Source: Acanthopleura granulata | Lineage: Eukaryota; Mollusca; Polyplacophora; Chitonida; Chitonidae | Length of the DNA: 64,000 nt | Assembly: GCA_016165875.1 (NCBI GenBank) | Contig: JABBOT010000080.1 | Span: forward strand, 38,622,146-38,686,145 | Direction of reading: 5' to 3' | Part shown: positions 59,601 to 64,000 of the stretch, one piece after another | Layout of the letters: each line of letters opens with the position of its first letter | Position numbering within the stretch: the first letter of the stretch is position 1 | Program-made: the position numbers and the translations under genes | The notes under the pieces: model-generated | Seen by the model: the letters and a program-made list of their open reading frames with translations, nothing else | Database searches by the model: none | Told to the model about the DNA's origin: nothing

Positions 59601-62600
59601 ACTGACTGATATAAACAGTTAAAAGTTATCAGTGTATATGCTTTTTCAGGATGGATACGATTTCTTTGGGATGGTTGATTATGCGTCGGCAGCTCTATCA
59701 TTTGTGGAGTTCTATTTCTTCGGATTAGGGCTCCTGATCATTTACCGTAAGTTTCCATTTTTGTAAAACTTACGATTCCTCTTACACAAGCATTGCTAAA
59801 TGTTCTGGCCGCCGTATCGCTTAATGATAAAAACTCAGTGGTTAGAGGAGAAAATCTGAGGTGACGTAATAAAGTCTAGAATTCTTGAGTTGTATGCCAC
59901 GTTTTTGTCAAAATTACTAGTGGAGTAGACTGAGCCTTCACCTGTGATATATTAAGAGCTTAGTTATTCAAGAATTGATTTTGTGTCTTATGCCACACTG
60001 TTGTTTAATTTTCGCCCTCAGTTTACCCCATCTTGACAATATAAGTATCAGTGTGGATCACAGTGAGCAGTCAATCTTTGACTCTACGCTCTTGATAATA
60101 CAGTCCATACAGGCTTTTGTCCGGCTCATTCAATTACAGTCTTACAAAAGTCAATTAGTGCGCCTCTGGAGGCTTTCGGGATGCTTTGAAGTCTAAGTCA
60201 GCATTATTTCTGTGACCTCAGGTACGGTTTGTTGCCAAACATATCAGTCATGAAGTTCCATTCAGTCACTACATACTGATCCCTTGTATGCTGGCCGCAA
60301 GGCGATAAATGTAAAAAAAGTAGAAATGTAAAAAAGTAAATTTCAAAGTTTCAGATATGTCCAAACCGGGAATTGAACCCCGGCCTCTGGTTTGATAGGC
60401 GGACATCGTCCTGGTGAGAGAACATGCATTTAATAGTTTCAGTTGGGTAAACGCACTATGAAAAATGGTCAGTTTGTTGTAAACTGGGGCCAGGTTGTGT
60501 GGTGCACCGTGAAATTTCCTATTTATTGTACAACAGGTCATGCACGGTCTGTAATCGTACTGTGTTAAGCATTCTGCACACTTTTTGTTGCAGTTTGGCA
60601 AAACGTTGCTACTGCAGAGCGCATAGTGATTGGGATCTGGGCCTTCCTCGCCTGCGTAATATGGGTGGTAAGTTTGTGTAATTTATACAGTAAAATGGGT
60701 TCTCATAGCTGAAATGAAATATATGTTTTCAGCTGTTTTCTGGCACCCATTTTATCATTAATCTAAAATATTAGTACACTGTGTTTTAGTGTGTTAGTAT
60801 GACTATTATTATATAGATGCGTATTGCAGGTCGGACCAGCGTAATAACACATCCGTGGAGCACCAATTCCTGCATGATGTTTTCACTCTATTTATACTGT
60901 AACTTTCCGATATCAGAACCATTTAAAGAAAAGTGACAGGAAAAAACTCACTTTTCCTTACTTTGCCTTAATCGGGCGCAGTAACAACGCTGATAATTCC
61001 TGACAGTGTTGATTAAAATTCAATTTTTATCAATTACGAATTATCAGCTTTAAAGCTACCTACAATATTAATGCCCCAAACATTTTATCATTCGTATATA
61101 TTTTTTATGTTTCCTTCTTGAAAAGAGGGTATGTACATAGCGATTGTTTTTCCTGTTGGTTTGTGAGTCCGTGGGTACACTTGGCTAGATCTAGAAACTA
61201 TAACAAGAAGGAGAATTATGAAACTCACAGGTTACAATGAGTATGCCAGTGCTAAGATCCAGTATGATAAGTAGCGCGATCCTGGCATTAGTTTTGCCCA
61301 ACTGTTTAATAAAAACCTTCGGGTCCATGCATATTTCCGTGTTCCTGGCTGGCCGTTGCATACTGTGCCGTAACTACATTTAGGACACAATCAACGATTT
61401 CTCATCAGGTTTCACTTACGTCTTGATCATTTTCATGCTCACTTAAAGCAGTTTTAATGTAAACGATTAATTAACTGATTTCGTGAAGGGAATTGATGCG
61501 AGCGGTGCATACATATGCAGTGGAATAACAACATCATGTTGATGTCAGTATGCACTGTCTGGCGATGAGGTGGAGGTGTGCTGTGGCTATTGGCCAAAGC
61601 ATATGTTAGAAATTAGTTAATTAATCGCTTATAATAAAACTGATGTACGTTGGCATGTGTGTTATGTTTATGAAAAAGGATCTAGAAGCCACTGAAACCC
61701 CATTAAATTCCATTGGTTCCTTGAAAACGCCAATGAAATAAATAAATAAATATATTCGAGTATTATACATGCTGTATTGTTTATTGTTTTCAAAAGCAGG
61801 GTTGTGAGCATTGCGTCCCCTTGTCGACATACATAAGGTGTGAAAACTCGAAGAACTGCAGTATATGATCTTACTTTGTAGGCCATGGGTATGGTACAGA
61901 GTGCTCAAATCTCCCCAGGAATATACCTTGTCAGCGGGTCGAGAATCAATTCAAAGAAGTGGACGTCCATCTGGTGGCTCATCGCTGTTGGACCCTACAT
62001 CTTTATTGTCCTGGGGGTTCTGGTATACATCATACCGCTTCTCATTAGGGTGAGAAGTTTCTGTTGTTTAATCCTTATTGAAAACAATCCGTGGGACTTC
62101 TGATTACACAAAAGGATACGTGTATCATCTGCTGTATTAATTATGTGAGACTGGGCCAGATATATATTCAGGTATATTCAGGTACCAAAACCAATATGTA
62201 GGACTTGGTCAGATATTCAATACCTCGTATATTCAGATACCAAAACCAATATGTAGGACCTGGCCAGATATTCAGTACCTCGTATATTCAGGTACCAAAA
62301 CAAATATGTAGAACCTGGCCAGATATTCAGTACCGCTTATATTCGTGGTCCAAATCCATTATGTAGGACATTTTTCTTCTTTTTTCTCTTTTTCCACTAA
62401 TCAGATTCTATGTCCCCTCTTCATTGTACATCTTTATATTCACTGTCGTCCACATTCAACCCCAAATCATCACGCATATAACATTTCTGAGGATACAATG
62501 TCGAAGTTTCCAGCTTTTGAAATTCGTCATATTTTCTAGACACATTGGATATATATTTATCAAACTTGTAATGATTTGCTGTTTTGGATTTGTTTTAGCT

Positions 62601-62964
62601 TTTATCAAACATGTACTTTTTAGCTGAAATCATCAGTAAATTTAAGCATGTGTTATTCTCTTTCTCACTCCACCTTGTAATGTTGGACATGGTCACGGAC
62701 GTTCAAATCAGGTCACTGGGGCAGGCAGGCCATTTTGTCGGAAGTTTTCCTTGGTTCAGGTTTCGTGAAGAGAGACAAGCTCATTCTGGCCTCAGATCTG
62801 TTATTCCTGAAACAATCAGTTTTCTGTTCTGTCCATAGAAACGATATTCCGGCGGTCTAATTCTGGCCAAAACTTCCGGGGAAGAGTCAGCGACATTAGC
62901 AGTGAAGAGCGAAGCAGGTGGCCACACCAACACGGAAGATGTCCAATTGGTTTCTAGCTGCTAG
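43666..62964 (+). CDS. Divergent SLC6-type transporter-like protein, 14 exons, 582 aa
   Basis: SLC6 proteins are plasma-membrane Na+/Cl--coupled symporters for amino acids and amine transmitters. Fourteen exons join with every phase matching (1749 nt: 43666-43768, 44258-44392, 44782-44974, 47049-47102, 48726-48876, 49293-49442, 49875-49987, 51721-51830, 58676-58797, 59186-59338, 59650-59746, 60594-60667, 61882-62049, 62839-62964), giving 582 residues and about 12 hydrophobic segments. Family marks: IPILFIQLKLGG after TM2; TCNNAWNTMNC in extracellular loop 2 with Cys121 and Cys130 nine apart, as in the loop-2 disulfide of monoamine transporters; sequon N144-D-T; SRTSPVEEY before TM4; YYYLPDFPKLG in loop 3; SLG in TM6; APPWTTFFFFF entering TM8. 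Missing: the GNxWRFPY word of TM1 (here SSQQRLFIGS, about ten residues shorter) and the LDSQF word of TM8 (here YINIFC). Ion-coupled transport is therefore doubtful. Family call strong; substrate unknown. Confidence 0.85.
44258..44392 (+). CDS. SLC6-like exon 2: TM2 and first inner loop
   Basis: Acceptor TTTTTTTTTCCAACAG; EVFVIEAITATFIVIPILF then IQLKLGGMAQKSVYGLFHAY and LPLLRG. IPILFIQLKLGG aligns with the family's IPLFFLELxLGQ, but the canonical Glu and Gln are replaced. Donor GAG|GTACGT. Confidence 0.85.
44393..44781 (+). other. SLC6-like intron 2
   Basis: AT-rich, with one TGACGTCA (about 44449). No exon or repeat seen. Confidence 0.6.
44782..44974 (+). CDS. SLC6-like exon 3: TM3 and start of loop 2
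   Basis: VAVVLLVRMFILGTYWAALP, YYICVGF, then STCNNAWNTMNCRDD. The TC-N-x-WNT-x-C word is the clearest SLC6 mark in the window. Donor GGAA|GTAAGT, phase 2. Confidence 0.9.
45606..45735 (-). repeat. Diverged reverse SINE, truncated
   Basis: TTTATTTATT...CACTCAAAAATATTTCACTT, GACCGCGGCCAACATTATTG and CAGGTTGCTGGTAG in family order. The tRNA-like head is missing. Confidence 0.7.
46695..46925 (-). repeat. Reverse SINE with (GATTT)n tail
   Basis: (GATTT)n at 46711-46738, TTTTACGCTCTACTCAAGAT, TTAAGGTGGGAGGAAACCGG, ATCCGCAGGTTGCTGGCGGA, AAGTCAGCATGAGCTGAACT. The tRNA head end is degraded. Confidence 0.85.
47049..47102 (+). CDS. SLC6-like exon 4 (54 nt): end of loop 2
   Basis: A micro-exon after CTTGACTTTCAG encoding DTIYRTSSRTSPVEEYI. 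SPVEEY(W/F) is the conserved stretch before TM4 in SLC6 proteins. It completes the sequon N-D-T across the junction. Donor TTGC|GTAAGT. Confidence 0.85.
47270..47650 (+). repeat. Dispersed segment, copy 1
   Basis: Shares in order with 57620-58250: GAAAAGACAACGAAAATATAACC, AGACCTAAA, CGAGGCCACGATATACGCC, ATGGTAGAAATATCTCGAG, TTAAGATTGAGAGC, TTTTTGAACTTAAAATGG. Strongly diverged. Both copies are intronic to the SLC6-like gene. Confidence 0.65.
47789..48042. repeat. Long diverged inverted repeat in intron 4
   Basis: CCAAAATAAACGCAGTCA...TGGTGGGTTTTATGAACCAT on the left is matched in reverse by ATGGTCCATAAAACCCACCA...TGACTGCGTTTATTTTGG on the right. The spacer is about 150 bases. Looks like a fold-back MITE. 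Confidence 0.75.
48726..48876 (+). CDS. SLC6-like exon 5: TM4
   Basis: NQFFGWSGVLLDDLGGFSYG followed by VPALPIALVITWIFIFLTVA and FGPRIFAW. SG(I/V)xDLGxxxxxL...WxxxF is the family pattern around TM4. Donor TGG|GTAAGT, phase 0. Confidence 0.88.
48877..49292 (+). other. SLC6-like intron 5
   Basis: Open frames run on past the exon 5 donor but carry no family similarity. A small complementary pair (CCGGGAAAAAACCCGG) lies near 49018. Nothing else seen. Confidence 0.55.
49293..49442 (+). CDS. SLC6-like exon 6: TM5 and loop 3
   Basis: IISILGVITMFILIGVLGYG, then AVTALLYYYLPDFPKLGT. The YYLxPDFxKL word is typical of loop 3. The Pro-Tyr pair usual at the start of TM5 is absent. Donor ACC|GTGAGT. Confidence 0.88.
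49443..49874 (+). other. SLC6-like intron 6
   Basis: No feature seen besides the splice sites. Confidence 0.5.
49875..49987 (+). CDS. SLC6-like exon 7: TM6
   Basis: LDSWPHSIISLGYMISLWFG, SLPTYGKL, then KIFPNM. ISLG aligns with the FSLG word where TM6 unwinds in the family. Donor ACAT|GTAAGA, phase 2. Confidence 0.82.
50605..50649 (+). repeat. (TG)n microsatellite
   Basis: About 22 uninterrupted TG dinucleotides. Confidence 0.95.
51457..51663 (-). repeat. Reverse SINE next to exon 8
   Basis: GTCAAGAATATTAAAAATAA, GCCATTATGGCGGGAGAAAA, GTCCGGAAAGGAAGCTATGG, ACTTGAACTGGACC, GAGAGGCTCCTGGGTCATTG. Head included. It ends 57 bases before exon 8. Confidence 0.85.
51721..51830 (+). CDS. SLC6-like exon 8: TM7
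   Basis: Acceptor TTCTCTTTCCTTTTTCCAG; TWVFVLVIAANLRHLPVLTI then APYQYAAAVRANRPIG. A reverse SINE ends only about 60 bases upstream of this exon. The match to TM7 is topological rather than by motif. Donor GGAG|GTGAGT, phase 1. Confidence 0.75.
52010..52090 (+). repeat. Dispersed repeat 'GCGACGACAG' family, copy 3
   Basis: ATGACGGTTGGCAAATGGTC, ACACTTAACTGGTATAATCC and TCAGCTTACCCCAGG match the second half of the family. The most diverged copy. Confidence 0.35.
52180..52330 (+). repeat. GAAGAACCCTATTGATTT repeat, copy 1
   Basis: Matches 56870-57100: GGGGAAGAACCCTATTGATT, TTTTCTTAAGATCATTGGGG, TTGTAAACGCTCTACCTCC, CGGTTTAGACCAA. At 56.9-57.1 kb there are about 1.5 units in tandem. Confidence 0.65.
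52355..52600. repeat. GGTCG/CGACC-rich block with inverted words
   Basis: TTGGTCGA, CGACCAA, TTGGTCGTTGTTGACCAA and CTGACCACAAATAAC occur a dozen times, mixing both orientations. A related block is at 56640-56830 (GGGTCGCAAAAGTGATCAAC, TTGGTCACG). Neither a plain tandem repeat nor coding. Confidence 0.65.
52773..52930 (+). repeat. Forward SINE, head and core only
   Basis: The best tRNA-like head in the window: GGGGCTCAGTCGTTTAGCGC (A-box region) and GAGTTCAAGTCCAGC (B-box region). Then CTCTCCGGCCGTAAGTGGGA and CAACCTGCGGATGGTCGTGG, truncated before the tail. This shows that the family is tRNA-derived. Confidence 0.9.
53086..53542 (-). CDS. Possible terminal exon of a nested minus-strand gene
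   Basis: The minus strand has an acceptor TTTTGTCTTATTTTCTAG, then at phase 2 the frame LKAWEQAAIEESWP and a stop (coding part 53542-53496). A TTTATT at 53086-53091 (AATAAA on the minus strand) lies about 400 bases downstream, as expected for a 3' UTR. It lies inside SLC6-like intron 8 on the opposite strand. No upstream exon found, and fourteen residues do not permit a family call. Confidence 0.3.
56640..57110. repeat. GGTC-rich block plus GAAGAACCCTATT repeats, copy 2
   Basis: Same two neighbours in the order GGTC-block then GAAGAACCC repeat; in copy 1 (52.2-52.6 kb) the order is reversed. CAAGGTCATGGGAGTCAT and TTGTAAACGCTCTATCTC mark the repeat; GGAAGAACCCTATTGATTTC begins a second partial unit at 57040. 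Confidence 0.6.
57620..58250 (+). repeat. Dispersed segment, copy 2
   Basis: GAAAAGACAACAAAAAAATA, CAGACCTAAACGGGC, GAGGCCACAGGATACGCCAT, GTAGAAGAAATATCTCGACC, TTTTTGAACTATAAATGGAC. Partner of 47270-47650, with about 250 extra bases. Confidence 0.65.
58460..58560 (+). repeat. Dispersed repeat 'GCGACGACAG' family, copy 4
   Basis: AGAGCAGCGACGATAGTGTA, GGCAAGTGGTCACACTTATC, ATCTGGCCTCTAGTCAATTT. It ends about 115 bases before exon 9. Confidence 0.5.
58676..58797 (+). CDS. SLC6-like exon 9: loop 4 and start of TM8
   Basis: YIARTIGVPSALETFVTSQA then PPWTTFFFFFAQYINIFCCI. xPxALxxxxxxPxWxxxFFF is the family's loop 4/TM8 entry. The Asp-Ser pair normally following in TM8 is not there. It follows the largest intron (6.8 kb). 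Confidence 0.88.
58798..59185 (+). other. SLC6-like intron 9
   Basis: No feature seen. Confidence 0.5.
59186..59338 (+). CDS. SLC6-like exon 10: end of TM8 and TM9
   Basis: GLIVLVLVDNILEAFDWLLR, then RRVVWFVTTAILSVVMMLLG and LPFTTR. VDNILEAFDWLLR parallels the VDExPxLLR stretch of the family. Donor AGG|GTATGA. Confidence 0.88.
59339..59649 (+). other. SLC6-like intron 10
   Basis: AT-rich, no feature seen. Confidence 0.5.
59650..59746 (+). CDS. SLC6-like exon 11: TM10
   Basis: DGYDFFGMVDYASAALSFVE, FYFFGLGLLIIY. Aligns with the family's GGxYxFxLxDYYxA...FxE segment. Donor TACC|GTAAGT, phase 1. Confidence 0.88.
59747..60593 (+). other. SLC6-like intron 11
   Basis: A minus-strand word GGGGTTCAATTCCCGG (about 60367-60382) looks like a tRNA T-arm, probably a tRNA-derived relic. 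No exon seen. Confidence 0.5.
60594..60667 (+). CDS. SLC6-like exon 12: TM11 start
   Basis: Acceptor TTTTTGTTGCAG; WQNVATAERIVIGIWAFLAC then VIWV. Donor GTG|GTAAGT, phase 0. The fit is by phase and hydrophobicity. Confidence 0.78.
60668..61881 (+). other. SLC6-like intron 12
   Basis: Mostly featureless. A 5'-truncated forward SINE tail (AACGCCAATGAAATAAATAAA) lies at about 61727-61752. Confidence 0.5.
61882..62049 (+). CDS. SLC6-like exon 13: TM11 end and TM12
   Basis: AMGMVQSAQISPGIYLVSGS, KKWTSIWWLIAVGPYIFIVL, GVLVYIIPLLIR. The hydrophobic run after SIWW is TM12. Donor AGG|GTGAGA. Confidence 0.85.
62050..62838 (+). other. SLC6-like intron 13
   Basis: Contains the 55-bp minisatellite (listed). 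Open frames between 62345 and 62838 are AT-rich and lack splice support. Confidence 0.5.
62165..62370 (+). repeat. 55-bp minisatellite, about 3.5 copies
   Basis: GGTACCAAAACCAATATGTA and close variants start at 62181, 62236, 62291 and 62346, exactly 55 bases apart. Each unit continues GGACCTGGCCAGATATTCAG. Confidence 0.95.
62839..62964 (+). CDS. SLC6-like exon 14: cytosolic tail and stop
   Basis: Acceptor TTTCTGTTCTGTCCATAG; KRYSGGLILAKTSGEESATL ... ending QLVSSC. A 41-residue hydrophilic tail in the right phase. A rival terminal exon at 63073-63126 (LRDMLLKVKKAFCSFVM, also phase 0 with an acceptor) could be an alternative tail. Confidence 0.7.
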   Translation, partial: KRYSGGLILAKTSGEESATLAVKSEAGGHTNTEDVQLVSSC

Positions 62965-63187
62965 TGGAGCAGGTTGGCCAGATTAAGCGACACTTACCTG
63001 TGAAAAGTATTAGAGCTATGTTTTGCTGGTAAATTTTTCTGCCTTTTTTTTAAAAATCTTTTTCATTTTCAGTTGCGTGACATGTTGTTAAAAGTCAAGA
63101 AGGCATTCTGTTCTTTTGTCATGTAGTGGTTTTTATGGTAAGAGTATACATGTATAAGTAATTTTCTGTATTTTGCTCTAGGTTTCG
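62965..63187 (+). other. Probable 3' UTR start of the SLC6-like gene
   Basis: Follows the stop at 62964. It contains the rival terminal exon 63073-63126. No AATAAA occurs before the MITE that begins at 63188. Confidence 0.45.
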
Positions 63188-63409
63188 GGATCACGAAGCT
63201 GTGTTAGACGTAAGTCCGACTTAGTCTAAACTTGTGGTATCAATCCTGGACTTAGATTTAAACTTGAATTCTGACTTTCGCTTTTGTCACGGAGGTTTAG
63301 GACAACTATGGGTATTAATATAAAAATCCTTGACGTCAGTCACAATTTTAGTGCAATAAGGTGTTTTGAAGTTAACAATAAATTTAAGTCTAAGACAGCT
63401 TCGTGATCC
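63188..63409. mobile_element. MITE with 20-bp terminal inverted repeats
   Basis: Left end GGATCACGAAGCTGTGTTAG, right end CTAAGACAGCTTCGTGATCC: inverted repeats with one mismatch, and further inner pairing (TAAGTC...TTAGTC words). About 222 bp long with no coding capacity. No clear target-site duplication. An AATAAA at 63377-63382 lies inside. Confidence 0.85.
63377..63382 (+). terminator. Candidate poly(A) signal of the SLC6-like gene
   Basis: The first AATAAA after the stop codon, 413 bases downstream. It is carried by the MITE; whether it is used is unknown. Confidence 0.4.
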
Positions 63410-64000
63410 TTTTGCCAAGTTAATTGGTTGAACTGGAGAATATTGTTCCATTATGTATTATGTATGTGAAAACCTGTGTTTGGACTAGGTTATACGTGAA
63501 GACATCTAGAGGTATTTAAAAAAGTAAATGGTTCCCTCCAAATGTCCATCATAGTAAGGCGAGTAAATCTTCACTACCACGTGAAGTTCTCAAAACAATT
63601 TCCTTGACAATGGAGGGTTTTGTACTATATAGTACTTTTTCCAGTTATTTGTAATGGGCTGGTATAACAGATGTTTTTCATGTTTTTATACTTTTTTGTG
63701 CCGTTTCATTTAACATTCTGCTTTGGGGGCCTGTTTTTTTATTTTTTTATTTTTTTATTTTTATCGTTTACACGCATATTTAAATCACATTTAAATCACT
63801 CTATGTGACTATCTTTTGGGCTAACTTTCTTTGTAGCTTGTTTTTAATTTACGCCATTAACATCTGCGAAACGCCAATTTAAGCCTTGCTCAGTTTTTTA
63901 AATACTTTAGCCGAGCTTGATTTTAGTCTCTTACTGCTAGGATCGTGGTCGAACGAAATATAGAAATATTGTAGCTTGATCTCCTTTGTCAGGATGTGAG
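63410..64000. other. Right flank, no gene seen
   Basis: AT-rich, with a (TTTTTTAT)n-like patch near 63737-63763. Nothing recognised. Confidence 0.5.

Noticed and set aside
60355..60425. tRNA gene on the minus strand
   Set aside because: A T-arm-like GGGGTTCAATTCCCGG is present, but I could not fold a proper acceptor stem or D-arm with it. Probably a tRNA-derived relic.
1..64000. CRISPR arrays, operons, phage or bacterial defence systems
   Set aside because: Introns, SINEs, minisatellites and family content show animal nuclear DNA. The regular tandem repeats lack unique spacers.

Overview
The window is animal nuclear DNA: AT-rich, gene-sparse, intron-rich and full of degenerate repeats. A tRNA-derived SINE with a conserved core recurs at least nine times. 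From memory this SINE type is common in molluscs and related lophotrochozoans, so a mollusc is the most likely source. A brachiopod or another lophotrochozoan cannot be excluded without a search.

Two genes can be assembled exon by exon. (1) On the minus strand (4909-7543) is a two-coding-exon gene for mitochondrial ribosomal protein mS38 (AURKAIP1). Its 5' end points at a promoter-like zone near 9.7-10.0 kb, from which a second, unidentified gene starts on the plus strand (first coding exon 9995-10027). (2) On the plus strand, 43666-62964 holds a 14-exon gene for a 582-residue, 12-TM protein of the SLC6 (neurotransmitter:sodium symporter) fold. It keeps the family topology, the extracellular-loop-2 cysteine pair and an N-glycosylation sequon, but lacks the canonical TM1 and TM8 ion/substrate-binding signatures. 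It is the most interesting gene here.

Weaker gene evidence: a minus-strand terminal exon of an unrecognised gene (28735-29266), an ORF and exon pair near 38.4-39.0 kb, and a minus-strand terminal exon inside the largest SLC6 intron (53496-53542).

Repeat layout. 0.2-1.8 kb and 11.3-12.9 kb hold a near-identical 1.6 kb LTR-like repeat; the second copy abuts an assembly gap (11102-11308), and a decayed Ty3/gypsy-type integrase lies on the gap's other side. 13.1-28.1 kb is a degenerate tandem array of units of about 2.7-2.8 kb, with similar broken minus-strand reading frames in most units. Two copies (15.6-16.5 and 32.1-33.0 kb) of a roughly 0.9 kb DNA transposon with terminal inverted repeats carry a THAP-like zinc-finger start and a second ORF converging on it. 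35.1-37.6 kb is an old duplication in which a TATA-box promoter-like block is the best-kept part. Several minisatellites, hairpins and a MITE that may supply the SLC6 gene's polyadenylation signal complete the picture.

There is no bacterial-type operon, CRISPR array, rRNA or convincing intact tRNA gene.
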